Source: Alteromonadaceae bacterium M269
GTDB lineage: Bacteria > Pseudomonadota > Gammaproteobacteria > Enterobacterales > Alteromonadaceae
Assembly (NCBI GenBank): GCA_004353515.1
Contig: SMNZ01000002.1
Location: 868,001-932,000 of the forward strand
Length of the DNA stretch: 64,000 bases
Reading direction: 5' to 3'
Under the pieces are notes generated by a model. The model worked only from the letters and a program-made list of their open reading frames with translations. It made no database searches and had not been told where the DNA came from. The position numbers and the translations under genes were made by a program. Below are positions 8,839 to 17,684 of this stretch, piece by piece. Position 1 is the first letter of the stretch; each line of letters opens with the position of its first letter.

Positions 8839-10251
8839 TTATAGCTTACTGATATCTATCGCATGCCAATGCGGGAAGTGCTTGCGCACCAACGCATTGA
8901 ATTCAACTTCGAACTCACTGAACTGATGTTCTTTGACTTCTTCGGTTGCCGCCGCATCGATAATCATTCCAGCGCCAACTGTACTGTTGGTGAGCCTATC
9001 GATAATGACATATGCGCCAGTACCTTGGTTTCTTTGATAAGAATCGCAAGCGATGTCTTGCGTTAGTTTGATATCAACTTCTGCAATTTCGTTCAATTGA
9101 AGGTGAGTTGCTTCGTCACGCTTCATGGTGTTCACATCAATCTTGTGATTGATAGTGGATACAACACCAGGAACAAACTTCGTTGAGAACTTAAACCCGT
9201 ATTGCTTATTAGGCATCATAGGTTCTTCGGCCATCCAAACAAGAGTCGAACGATAGGCGTTAGTATTTAGCGGCATATTGTCGGTTTTGACAATCATGTC
9301 ACCACGCGAAATATCTATCTCGTCTTCAAGTGTAATCGTGACTGCAAGTGGCGGATAAGCGGTTTCTAGTTCACCATCAAATGTGACGATAGATTTCACT
9401 TTTGAGGACTTCCCTGAGGGTAAAGTAACGACTTGATCGCCTTTGCTGATTTGACCTGAAACGATAGTCCCAGCAAAACCCCTAAAGTCTAAGTTAGGTC
9501 TATTCACATACTGAACAGGGAACCTAAAGTCGTCCATATTGAAGTCTTGCGCGACCTCGATGTTCTCAAGCAAGGACATTAGCGTTTCACCTTGATACCA
9601 AGGTGTTGCTTCACTCTTATTAACGACGTTGTCGCCGTTTAGTGCAGAAATAGGAACGAACTGGATATCTGGAATCGATAGCTCTTTGGCAAACTCCAAA
9701 TAGTCTTGCTGAATTTTTTCGTAAACACCGCGATCGTAATCCATCAAGTCCATTTTATTAATTGCAACAATAACGTGTTTGATGCCTAACAATGAGACTA
9801 AGAATGAGTGTCTGCGAGTTTGTGTTTTAACACCACCACGAGCATCAACCAAAATAATGGCTAAGTCACAGGTGGATGCGCCTGTCACCATGTTACGAGT
9901 GTATTGCTCGTGTCCAGGAGTGTCGGCGATAATGAATTTACGCTTATCTGTTGAGAAGTAGCGATAAGCAACGTCGATGGTAATGCCTTGCTCTCGTTCA
10001 GATTGCAAACCATCAACCAACAAAGCTAAATCAACTTTTTCACCGGTTGTTCCAACTTTTTTGCTGTCTTTTGTAACCGCTGCTAGCTGATCTTCATAGA
10101 TCATCTTTGAGTCGTGTAGGAGTCGACCAATAAGCGTACTCTTACCATCATCAACGCTCCCGCAAGTCAGAAAGCGCAACATATCTTTATTTTCATGTTG
10201 ATGAAGGTAGGAAATAATGTCGGTTTGTAATAATTCGTTTTCGCTATTCAT
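8839..10251 (-). CDS. cysN: Sulfate adenylyltransferase GTPase subunit CysN
   Basis: A 470-residue regulatory GTPase of ATP sulfurylase. With CysD it makes adenosine phosphosulfate (APS) from sulfate and ATP, using GTP hydrolysis to drive the reaction. The G domain carries [15 protein letters not shown] (P loop), DTPGHEQY (G3) and INKMDLMD (G4). Beta-barrel domains follow to about residue 450. There is no fused APS kinase; cysC is a separate gene upstream. The start lies 3 bases after the cysQ stop, so translation may be coupled. In many gammaproteobacteria cysN directly follows cysD; here cysC and cysQ lie between them. Confidence 0.97.
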   Translation of the reverse strand: MNSENELLQTDIISYLHQHENKDMLRFLTCGSVDDGKSTLIGRLLHDSKMIYEDQLAAVTKDSKKVGTTGEKVDLALLVDGLQSEREQGITIDVAYRYFSTDKRKFIIADTPGHEQYTRNMVTGASTCDLAIILVDARGGVKTQTRRHSFLVSLLGIKHVIVAINKMDLMDYDRGVYEKIQQDYLEFAKELSIPDIQFVPISALNGDNVVNKSEATPWYQGETLMSLLENIEVAQDFNMDDFRFPVQYVNRPNLDFRGFAGTIVSGQISKGDQVVTLPSGKSSKVKSIVTFDGELETAYPPLAVTITLEDEIDISRGDMIVKTDNMPLNTNAYRSTLVWMAEEPMMPNKQYGFKFSTKFVPGVVSTINHKIDVNTMKRDEATHLQLNEIAEVDIKLTQDIACDSYQRNQGTGAYVIIDRLTNSTVGAGMIIDAAATEEVKEHQFSEFEVEFNALVRKHFPHWHAIDISKL

Positions 10252-10254
10252 GAC

Positions 10255-11049
10255 TTAACAGCTCACTAAAAAATAAGGGTTTAATAAAGATTCTTTCTGG
10301 TTATAAAGCAATGGCTTAGCGTCCTCAGAAAACGGTGTGGAATGGTCTTCATAGACAGTCACTTTTCCACCTGACGCTTCAACAACAGCTTGTGCTGCGG
10401 CTGTATCCCACTCGGAGGTTGGACCTAGCCTTGGGTACATATGCGCTTTACCTTCAGCCACAAGGCATAGTTTTAGAGAACTACCCATAGGAATGAGTTC
10501 GGCTTCGCCATCTAAAGAAGCAATGAGTGCTTGTATATCCGGACTCTGATGTGAGCGACTGCCAACAATCTTCCAACTTTCATTTGCCTGACGAGCTTTA
10601 GGTGAAATGGCCGAATTCCCTGTCTCCTCAAGCTTATAGGCTTGAACAGCTTCACCTTCCTGATTAACACCGACGTAAGTTGTCGATAATACAGGGGCAT
10701 AAACAACACCTAAGGTAGCCTTGCCATTTTCGATAAGCGCAATATTGACTGTGAATTCGCCATTTTTCTTTATGAACTCTTTGGTGCCATCAAGTGGATC
10801 AACTAACCAATAACGCGTCCACTTCTGGCGTGTTTCCCAGTCAATCTTTGATGATTCTTCTGAGAGAATAGGGAGATTCGATATAGCTTCCAAGCCGTTC
10901 ACGATAATATGGTGGGCTGCAAGGTCTGCCTCAGTAAGCGGACTTTTATCGCTTTTATCAACGACATCAAAATCTCGCTGGTAAATTTCCATTATCGCGG
11001 CACCAGCTCGATGTGCGATGTCTATGACGTTTTCTGTTAGCTGACTCAT
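10255..11049 (-). CDS. cysQ: 3'(2'),5'-bisphosphate nucleotidase CysQ
   Basis: A 264-residue member of the inositol-monophosphatase-like family. CysQ removes the 3' phosphate of PAP (and PAPS), which builds up when sulfate is activated. Metal-binding motifs are visible: LSEESSKIDW, then WLVDPLDGTKEFIKKNGEFTVNIAL, and SEWDTAAAQAVVEASGG near the C-terminus. Its start overlaps the cysC stop by one base, and cysN follows 3 bases after it. Being embedded in the cys operon favours PAP hydrolysis over inositol phosphate hydrolysis. Confidence 0.95.
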   Translation of the reverse strand: MSQLTENVIDIAHRAGAAIMEIYQRDFDVVDKSDKSPLTEADLAAHHIIVNGLEAISNLPILSEESSKIDWETRQKWTRYWLVDPLDGTKEFIKKNGEFTVNIALIENGKATLGVVYAPVLSTTYVGVNQEGEAVQAYKLEETGNSAISPKARQANESWKIVGSRSHQSPDIQALIASLDGEAELIPMGSSLKLCLVAEGKAHMYPRLGPTSEWDTAAAQAVVEASGGKVTVYEDHSTPFSEDAKPLLYNQKESLLNPYFLVSC

Positions 11050-11645
11050 TAATCTATGAGGCCTTGTTCTTGTAGTGCTGCAACAATGCGCTCAGCGGAA
11101 TCTGATGCTGATTCTTCCTGATAGGTTAGGTGTATTTCAGGTTTCTGAGGTGCTTCATATGCAGAGTCGATACCGGTAAACTGGCTAATCTCTCCGTTAC
11201 GAACCTTTTTGTACAAACCTTTAGGGTCACGCTGCTCACATACATCGAGTGGCGTATCAACAAAAACTTCAACGAACTCGTTTTCTTCCAACAAGCCTCG
11301 GCAGTAATCTCTATCGGCTTGGAAAGGCGAAATGAAAGCTGTAATTACGATAGTGCCTGAGTCCACAAAAAGTTTAGAGACTTCGCTAATACGTCTAATG
11401 TTTTCAACACGGTCTTTGTCGCCAAAACCTAAATCGCCGCACAATCCATGACGCACATTGTCACCATCTAAAAGGTAGGTGTGCTTACCGAGTTCGGTTA
11501 GCTTTTTCTCAACTAAGTTCGCAATTGTAGATTTACCGGAACCACTTAGTCCTGTCATCCATAGAACGAAAGGCTTTTGCTTTTTAGCATCTGCTCTGCG
11601 CTTTTTATCAACTTCATGTTGGTGCCAAACAATATTTGTAGCCAT
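11049..11645 (-). CDS. cysC: Adenylyl-sulfate kinase CysC
   Basis: A 198-residue APS kinase, phosphorylating APS to PAPS with ATP in the cytoplasm. The P loop [12 protein letters not shown] is at about residues 32-43. [17 protein letters not shown] and [13 protein letters not shown] (substrate-binding loops) are intact, as is the lid region [13 protein letters not shown]. The length matches stand-alone CysC enzymes. The start codon overlaps the cysD stop by one base and the stop overlaps the cysQ start, a tightly packed operon. Confidence 0.97.
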   Translation of the reverse strand: MATNIVWHQHEVDKKRRADAKKQKPFVLWMTGLSGSGKSTIANLVEKKLTELGKHTYLLDGDNVRHGLCGDLGFGDKDRVENIRRISEVSKLFVDSGTIVITAFISPFQADRDYCRGLLEENEFVEVFVDTPLDVCEQRDPKGLYKKVRNGEISQFTGIDSAYEAPQKPEIHLTYQEESASDSAERIVAALQEQGLID

Positions 11646-12559
11646 TAGAAATACCCTTCCATCTTTTTCTTCTCCATTGAACCTGAAGAATCATGATCAA
11701 TCATTCGCCCTTGGCGCTCAGATGTTTTAGTTAACAACATTTCTTGAATTACGTCAGTGAGCGTATTGGCATTAGATTCAACAGCACCTGTAAGAGGGTA
11801 ACAACCTAATGTTCTGAACCTTACTGAACGCATTTCAGGTGTTTCACCTTCATTCAATGGCATACGATCATCATCAACCATGATCAACATACCATCGCGC
11901 TTAACAACTGGGCGTGGTTTCGCTAAATAAAGTGAGGGTATTTCGATATTTTCCAAGTAAATATATTGCCAGATGTCGAGCTCAGTCCAGTTAGACATAG
12001 GGAATACGCGGATGCTCTCGCCTTGATTAATTTGCGAGTTATAAATATTCCATAATTCTGGTCGTTGGTTTTTAGGATCCCAGCGATGGTTCTCATCACG
12101 GAAAGAATATACGCGTTCTTTAGCGCGAGACTTCTCTTCATCGCGGCGAGCGCCACCAAAAGCGGCATCAAATTTATATTTATTTAATGCTTGCTTAAGT
12201 GCAACTGTCTTCATGATATCCGTATGTTTAGAACTACCATGAGTAAATGGGCCGACGCCCATATCGATACCTTCTTGGTTTTTATGCACAATCAGGTCGA
12301 AGTCGTGTTTCTCAGCCATTCTGTCGCGGAATTCAATCATTTCTTTGAACTTCCACGTTGTATCAACATGCATTAATGGAAAAGGTATCTTACCTGGTGC
12401 GAATGCCTTTCTAGCAACATGTAGCAATACAGATGAATCTTTACCAACTGAGTAAAGCATGACAGGGTTATCAAATTCAGCTGCAACCTCACGGAATATG
12501 TGAATAGATTCAGCCTCAAGTTGTTTTAAATGAGTAACAGTTGGAACACTGGTGGTCAT
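11645..12559 (-). CDS. cysD: Sulfate adenylyltransferase subunit CysD
   Basis: Catalytic subunit of ATP sulfurylase (about 304 residues), a PP-loop enzyme pairing with Cys[21 protein letters not shown] and the PP-loop [16 protein letters not shown] are typical, as are [16 protein letters not shown] and [16 protein letters not shown]. An in-frame ATG lies 12 bases upstream (12571), but nothing like a ribosome binding site precedes it, whereas GGAA precedes the ATG at 12559, so I prefer the latter. It is the first gene of the operon cysD-cysC-cysQ-cysN-permease. The upstream region 12560-12822 presumably holds the promoter; I could not identify a CysB-type site. Confidence 0.96.
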   Translation of the reverse strand: MTTSVPTVTHLKQLEAESIHIFREVAAEFDNPVMLYSVGKDSSVLLHVARKAFAPGKIPFPLMHVDTTWKFKEMIEFRDRMAEKHDFDLIVHKNQEGIDMGVGPFTHGSSKHTDIMKTVALKQALNKYKFDAAFGGARRDEEKSRAKERVYSFRDENHRWDPKNQRPELWNIYNSQINQGESIRVFPMSNWTELDIWQYIYLENIEIPSLYLAKPRPVVKRDGMLIMVDDDRMPLNEGETPEMRSVRFRTLGCYPLTGAVESNANTLTDVIQEMLLTKTSERQGRMIDHDSSGSMEKKKMEGYF

Positions 12560-12822
12560 AGTGGTTTCCATAATTAAAGATATTCAATGAGTATACGTAA
12601 ACTGTCTAAAATGCTGACTTTACCGCTAGCCGATGTCGACTATTGAGCCATCACCGAAATCGTCCAAGCCATTAGATTTAGGGTTTAAGACAAATTAGGT
12701 ATACCAAACAATTATATGCTTAGAACAATATCATAAGTATACAGCTTCAATGTGAGAGCGAGTATGCCACTTTGCTATTAGATAACATCGAAAGGTATTA
12801 AAACGATGATATATATAACGTG

Positions 12823-14043
12823 CTAGCCTAACGACTGCCTTTCGTTAGCCCAAATAACCGCCTGTTGGTATTTCAAAGCAGTATCATCTTTGTCTAAATT
12901 GAGTTTTTCCGAGATAGTAGCTGCGCTCTGCCAATCCGCTTTTTCGAAACAGGTCACTAAGGCGAGGTAAGTCGATAGCTCGCCTTCGTTTGACGTGAGT
13001 GCCGATTTAATGTGTGAGGCTAGAGGCAAGGTCTCCAATAGCTCTGCTAGATCTGAGTCCAGCATGGCATCTAGTAGTGATAACAACCCAACAAGAAACG
13101 CACACGCTTGTTCTTGATTTTGGCTAGGGAAACAGGTGAGTGATTCGCAAAATCTTGCCCGTATTAAACTCATGGCGGTTAAAGAAGGCGGTTTACCATC
13201 TGAGTATTTAGTTGCAAATAACAGTGAAACGAAACGCCTGAGCTCTTGTTCTCCTAAAACTAAAATTGCTTGCTTGATGGTTGAGATTTCGCATTCACGC
13301 TTAAAAATAGGGGACTGGGTATATCGTAAGAGTTTGTATGACAAATTCACATCGAGCTCAAACGCTTTACTGACTTTGTTCACATCGGGCTCGGGCTTTG
13401 ACATTTCGGACATAATATCAGCCAGTGCAATATGCGAAGGTGTGAGTGTGCGGCTCTGGAGTATTTCTGGGCGACTAAAGAAATATCCTTGGAAATAACT
13501 AAAACCTAACTCTTTTGCTTGAGAAAACTCGTCATATGTTTCTATTTTCTCAGCAAGCAGTTTGATCTTTGGAAAGTCCTTTATGTCCTCAATAATCTGC
13601 CTAACCTCATCCATTGTCGTTAGAGTGAAATCTATCTTGATGATATCGACGTAGGGGTAAAAGTGCTTCCAGACGGCTTGATGTTCATAATCATCAAGAG
13701 CAATGGTGTAACCGTTTTGTTTAAACTCTTTGATTGCTTCAAGCAATTGTTTGCCGGGCTTAACTGTTTCTAGTACCTCAATAACTATGTGGTCTTTAGG
13801 GAGAATTAGAGGGTAGCGATTCAGTAAGGTTTCGTGAGTAAAATTGATAAAAGCAGGATGGTTATGCGCTAGCTTCTCTAACCCCAAACTGGAGACCAAG
13901 CCTTCAACCATATTACTGGTGGCTTGGTCATCATCCATGTCTTTAGGGAAAGCATTTTCTAAGCTGTCGCGGAAAAGTAGTTCATAGGCATAAAGCGTTT
14001 TATCAGCATTGAGAATGGGCTGCCGTGCTGTAAAAAATGCCAT
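12823..14043 (-). CDS. EAL-HDOD domain signalling protein (YuxH/CdgJ-like)
   Basis: A 406-residue two-domain protein. The N-terminal EAL-like domain (about 1-200) begins FFTARQPILNADKTLYAYELLFR, where the catalytic EAL-type motif reads ELL. The later motif IALDDYEHQ and AEKIETYDEF are partly kept. The C-terminal HDOD domain (about 205-400) shows VSKAFELDVNLSYKLLRYTQSP and IKQAILVLGEQELRRFVSL. Characterised relatives mostly lack c-di-GMP hydrolysis and act by protein contacts in motility or surface behaviour, so an enzymatic role here is doubtful. It is monocistronic and faces away from putP's start. Confidence 0.9.
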   Translation of the reverse strand: MAFFTARQPILNADKTLYAYELLFRDSLENAFPKDMDDDQATSNMVEGLVSSLGLEKLAHNHPAFINFTHETLLNRYPLILPKDHIVIEVLETVKPGKQLLEAIKEFKQNGYTIALDDYEHQAVWKHFYPYVDIIKIDFTLTTMDEVRQIIEDIKDFPKIKLLAEKIETYDEFSQAKELGFSYFQGYFFSRPEILQSRTLTPSHIALADIMSEMSKPEPDVNKVSKAFELDVNLSYKLLRYTQSPIFKRECEISTIKQAILVLGEQELRRFVSLLFATKYSDGKPPSLTAMSLIRARFCESLTCFPSQNQEQACAFLVGLLSLLDAMLDSDLAELLETLPLASHIKSALTSNEGELSTYLALVTCFEKADWQSAATISEKLNLDKDDTALKYQQAVIWANERQSLG

Positions 14044-14106
14044 ATTTAGTTCCTTTATCCTTTTCGTATATATCTACTTAACTCTAGTATAGTCAGCGAA
14101 GTGGTT

Positions 14107-15603
14107 TCACGACATATTTTGGACTTCTTCGGTCATTTGAGCATATTGCGATTGGATTGTTGAGCTCACCTCACCAGAGAATTTACTTGCTAGAATGGCA
14201 ACACTCCCACCGATAATAAATCCAGGTACAATTTCATAAATTAGTCCACTTAAGCTTTGTTCGCCAATCGTGATTGGTGCATATATCCAGAAAAGTACCG
14301 TAATAGCACCTGCGAGCATGCCGCTAATAGCTCCAGTTCTCGTTAGCCCAGCCCAGAATAAACTCAACAATATGATGGGACCGAAAGCTGCACCAAAACC
14401 TGCCCATGCATTACTGACCAAAGTCAGTATGCTGCTATCTCTATTGTAGGCGAGGGCGATAGCAATGATTGCTACCAATAATACAGATAGCCTTCCAACA
14501 GTGACCAACTCTTTTTGACTAGCGTCTCTACGTACAAAGATTTTGTAAAAATCTTCTGTTAATGAACTGGAAGAAACTAAAAGTTGAGAAGAAATGGTAC
14601 TCATAATTGCTGCAAGTATTGCCGCTAAAAGAAAGCCACCGATTAAAGGAGAAAACAGTAGCTGAGATAAAAGAACAAATATGGTCTCTGGGTCAGCGAT
14701 ATCAATGCCGTTCTGACTAACATAAGCAGCACCAACCAATCCTGTTGATGAGGCACCAATTAAAGTCACCAGCATCCAACTCATACCTATACGTCGTGCT
14801 GTCTTTACTTCGGTTACGGAGCGTATCGCCATAAAGCGAACAACGATGTGTGGTTGACCAAAATAGCCTAATCCCCAGGCCATGCTTGAGATAATTGCCA
14901 TAATCGATACACCACTGAGCAGATTCAGTTTATTACCAGGTAAATCAGCGAGTATTGAAGTCGTTGTGCTTAGCCCTCCGATATCTGTCAATGCAACAAT
15001 TGGCACTAAAATGAGAGCAATAAACATAATACAGCCTTGTACAAAGTCAGTGATACTTACAGCCATAAAGCCGCCAAATAAGGTGTAAGCGACAACGACA
15101 CCTGCTGTAATGTATAAACCTAGCTCATAGCTTAAGCCGAAAGAGCTCTCGAAGAGTTTGCCGCCAGCAACAACACCAGAAGATGTATACAGGGTGAAGA
15201 AGATTATGATGACAATAGATGAGATGACTCTTAATGCATAACCCTCATTGTCGAAACGTTTGGCGAAGAAGTCAGGAATCGTCAGTGCATCATCTGCAAC
15301 CGCTGTGTATACACGAAGTCTCGGAGCGACGAGAAGATAGTTAAAGTAAGCGCCGATCAGTAACCCTATGGCAATCCAAACACTACTGACACCAGAAACA
15401 AACATGGCTCCGGGTAACCCCAGTAGCATCCAGCCACTCATATCGGAAGCGCCTGCCGACAGGGCAGTAACGGCTGGACTCATTTGTCGACCGCCGAGCA
15501 TATAACCGGACATACTTTTGTCTGATTTCTTGTATGAATAAAGGCCTATCCCCAACATTGCGAGGAAATAGATAGCCAGTGAGACAAAAGTACCTGTTTG
15601 CAT
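14107..15603 (-). CDS. putP: Sodium/proline symporter PutP
   Basis: A 498-residue sodium:solute symporter (SSS family) with about 13 hydrophobic helices. MLGGRQMSPAVTALSAGASDMSGWMLLGLPG near residues 35-65 is the diagnostic PutP region including the Na+/proline-binding Ser residues. WGLGYFGQPHIVVRFMAI, in the middle of the protein, is also characteristic. It imports proline with Na+ into the cytoplasm. No putA gene is in the window. An inverted repeat (15648-15683) lies upstream of the start and could be an operator. Confidence 0.95.
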   Translation of the reverse strand: MQTGTFVSLAIYFLAMLGIGLYSYKKSDKSMSGYMLGGRQMSPAVTALSAGASDMSGWMLLGLPGAMFVSGVSSVWIAIGLLIGAYFNYLLVAPRLRVYTAVADDALTIPDFFAKRFDNEGYALRVISSIVIIIFFTLYTSSGVVAGGKLFESSFGLSYELGLYITAGVVVAYTLFGGFMAVSITDFVQGCIMFIALILVPIVALTDIGGLSTTTSILADLPGNKLNLLSGVSIMAIISSMAWGLGYFGQPHIVVRFMAIRSVTEVKTARRIGMSWMLVTLIGASSTGLVGAAYVSQNGIDIADPETIFVLLSQLLFSPLIGGFLLAAILAAIMSTISSQLLVSSSSLTEDFYKIFVRRDASQKELVTVGRLSVLLVAIIAIALAYNRDSSILTLVSNAWAGFGAAFGPIILLSLFWAGLTRTGAISGMLAGAITVLFWIYAPITIGEQSLSGLIYEIVPGFIIGGSVAILASKFSGEVSSTIQSQYAQMTEEVQNMS

Positions 15604-15647
15604 AGTGCTTCCTGTTAAAATTATTTTTATTTCTTAATTAGAGCGTT

Positions 15648-15683
15648 TTGATCTTCACTGCAAAAATGCACAATAAAGATCAA
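15648..15683. promoter_or_regulatory. Inverted repeat upstream of putP
   Basis: TTGATCTT (15648-15655) and AAGATCAA (15676-15683) are perfect 8-base inverted arms separated by 20 bases, with a GCA...TGC pair inside. The repeat lies about 45-80 bases before the putP start codon, in the interval shared with elaA, where a regulator could act. Which protein binds, if any, is unknown; a transcript hairpin is the alternative. Confidence 0.45.
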
Positions 15684-15771
15684 CGCACTTTAGTTATATC
15701 TTTGATAGTTAAGATAAACAAACCTTTGCAATGCTAACAAGAGCATTGACGCAATTCTATGAGGAAAATAA

Positions 15772-16221
15772 ATGAGTGACTGTAAATGGTTTGAATACGC
15801 ACAACTCAGTAAAGAGGAGTTGGAAGCAATATTCGAGCTCAGGCAACGCGTTTTTGTGATTGAACAACAAAGTATTTACCCCGATATAGATGGGCTTGAT
15901 AAAAGCGCTCTGCACCTAGTGATGTCACAAAAAGGGAAGATGATAGGTTATGTTCGTCTGCGTTGTTTAGACGATGCTCAATGTTGGAAAATCGAGAGAG
16001 TGCTGTTGGAAGAAGGTTCTCGTGGATTGGGGTTAGGTGATGAGCTTATTAAGCAAACGATTGATAAAGCCCAGTCTATTAACAATGAGTTTGATATTAA
16101 GTTATCGTCTCAGTGCTCTGCAATCGCTTTCTATCAACGTTTTGGTTTTAAAGAAAAAGGTGAAGTATACGATGATGGTGGGATAGACCATATCGATATG
16201 ATCAAGCCATCGACTCAATAG
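15772..16221 (+). CDS. elaA: ElaA-family GNAT N-acetyltransferase
   Basis: A 149-residue GNAT protein of the ElaA type. FELRQRVFVIEQQSIYPDIDGLDKSALHL is the family's N-terminal signature and VRLRCL is the central strand. The acetyl-CoA loop VLLEEGSRGLGLGDELI contains the expected R-G-x-G-L-G pattern. FYQRFGFKEKGEVYDDGGIDHIDM ends the fold. The substrate of ElaA proteins is not settled. GAGG stands about 8 bases before the ATG. A strong bidirectional terminator follows at 16241-16266. Confidence 0.92.
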   Translation: MSDCKWFEYAQLSKEELEAIFELRQRVFVIEQQSIYPDIDGLDKSALHLVMSQKGKMIGYVRLRCLDDAQCWKIERVLLEEGSRGLGLGDELIKQTIDKAQSINNEFDIKLSSQCSAIAFYQRFGFKEKGEVYDDGGIDHIDMIKPSTQ

Positions 16222-16240
16222 CTATTTCTTATGAGCATTA

Positions 16241-16266
16241 AAAAACCCAGCTTAAGCTGGGTTTTT
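16241..16266. terminator. Bidirectional rho-independent terminator
   Basis: A fully self-complementary hairpin, ACCCAGCTT pairing with AAGCTGGGT, with A-runs on the left and T-runs on the right, so it can terminate both elaA (plus) and the DUF3379 gene (minus). Confidence 0.92.
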
Positions 16267-16279
16267 ATTGGAATCGTTC

Positions 16280-17008
16280 TTACGCCGTGTAATCTAATTT
16301 CTTAGATAACGAAGATTTAAATTTCTCTAGAGCTTCGCCTTTTTCACCAATAATGACCATGTTGGTTTCGCCCAATTGAAGTGACGTACCATCCATATCA
16401 TCATCGCCAAAAGTATCTTTCATAAGAAGGCGGTCTTCATGAGGAACAATAAAGACAGAAACTTTACCTTGTTCCCCTTCCATGATGAGGTGCAGTGTAC
16501 GTACCTTATCTACATCACAAAAGTTAGCTGAGAATACTTTGCCGATATCGCTACTAAACTGAGTGCCAAAACTTGCTAATTTAAAATTAACTTGTTGTGT
16601 AGACAGGTTAGCATCTCCATTTTCCATCTCTTTAGCATGATAGAAGTGAGCTAAAGCGCCTTCTGAGAAATTAATATCTGGTTGTCTTTGCTGGAAAGTT
16701 GTAAAACTTATGCCAATTGCAAAAGCAACAGAAGCAGCTAGAGCCAAATGCACTCTGCCGCGTCTTTTCGTTTCTTGATGCTGATTCAACGACTGATTAA
16801 GAATAATTTTATGCGCCAGATTCTCTGGCACAGGAACATTCATTGTTTCCTGAATGGCTACATCAAGATCTTTGAGTTCGTTCCAAAGTTTTTGCTTCGA
16901 TTCATCCTGCAGTGCCGCGTCTCGAACTTTTGAATCGTTCGTTGATGGCTCTGAGTAAATGGAACGTCTAAACTCCAGGTCATCCATTTTTATAATCTCT
17001 GCCTTCAT
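16280..17008 (-). CDS. DUF3379 protein, probable anti-sigma partner of the upstream ECF factor
   Basis: A 242-residue protein of the DUF3379 family. The N-terminal part (about 1-85) is soluble and begins MDDLEFRRSIYSEP. A single membrane segment follows (about 86-103, ALAASVAFAIGISF), and then an exported domain of about 130 residues. This one-helix layout, directly after an ECF sigma gene and overlapping its end, is what an anti-sigma factor looks like, although the role is inferred. Two starts are possible: ATG at 17008 has GAGAG at a good distance, while ATG at 16987 overlaps the sigma stop region. Confidence 0.85.
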   Translation of the reverse strand: MKAEIIKMDDLEFRRSIYSEPSTNDSKVRDAALQDESKQKLWNELKDLDVAIQETMNVPVPENLAHKIILNQSLNQHQETKRRGRVHLALAASVAFAIGISFTTFQQRQPDINFSEGALAHFYHAKEMENGDANLSTQQVNFKLASFGTQFSSDIGKVFSANFCDVDKVRTLHLIMEGEQGKVSVFIVPHEDRLLMKDTFGDDDMDGTSLQLGETNMVIIGEKGEALEKFKSSLSKKLDYTA

Positions 17009-17537
17009 TACTTCTCTCTAATTGTTCTTTCAGTTGGTTTCGTGCCCTAAACAAACGTGTCATAACAGTATTTTTGTTAAGATCCAGTTGTTCAGCTATT
17101 TCTTCGCCGCTATAGCCAAACATGACCTGCAGCATTAACGGTTCTCTATACTCTTCACTTAAATTAGCAATAAGACGCTGTAATTCTTGATGCTCGATCT
17201 GAGTTTCATTCGATGGTCCGCCATCCTCTAAGGACACATCATCCATATCCACTAGATCGAATTGCTTGCGTTCAAATCGACGCGCGTTTTCTCGTCTTAA
17301 AATAGTAATCAACCAAGCTTTTGCTGCTTTCTCATCTTTTAGAGAGTCTAATGAGCGCCAGGCACGTAAAAATGTCTCTTGTACAATGTCTTCAGCAATG
17401 GCTTTATCTTTCACTAACCAATAAGCGTATCGGTATATATCAGCGTGCAGAGCTTGAACCAAAGCCTCGTAACGCTTTTGTTTTGCAGCTATGTCACTAG
17501 GGACCGCACTAAGTTTTGTTTTATTTCGCGAAAACAT
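16980..17537 (-). CDS. ECF RNA polymerase sigma factor (RpoE-like)
   Basis: A 185-residue extracytoplasmic-function sigma factor. Region 2 shows YRYAYWLVKDKAIAEDIVQETFLRAWRSL (core binding and -10 recognition). Region 4 shows LSEEYREPLMLQVMFGYSGEEIAEQLDLNKNTVMTRLFRARNQL (-35 recognition helix-turn-helix). It overlaps the DUF3379 gene, so the two are co-translated and probably form a sigma/anti-sigma pair. The regulon is unknown. The AT-rich 147 bases upstream (17538-17684) should carry its promoter. Confidence 0.95.
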   Translation of the reverse strand: MFSRNKTKLSAVPSDIAAKQKRYEALVQALHADIYRYAYWLVKDKAIAEDIVQETFLRAWRSLDSLKDEKAAKAWLITILRRENARRFERKQFDLVDMDDVSLEDGGPSNETQIEHQELQRLIANLSEEYREPLMLQVMFGYSGEEIAEQLDLNKNTVMTRLFRARNQLKEQLERSNEGRDYKNG

Positions 17538-17684
17538 ACAAATTTATTGAATTTCTTTCTTAATGTTCATAATAGTATCAATATTCTTTATCAAAAGGGT
17601 ATTATTCCTCCGAAAAGATAAGAAAATCGTCTATTTTTTAAAGATTTAGTGAGAGTTTAACAAACTCTCCAGCTATGCATTTAT

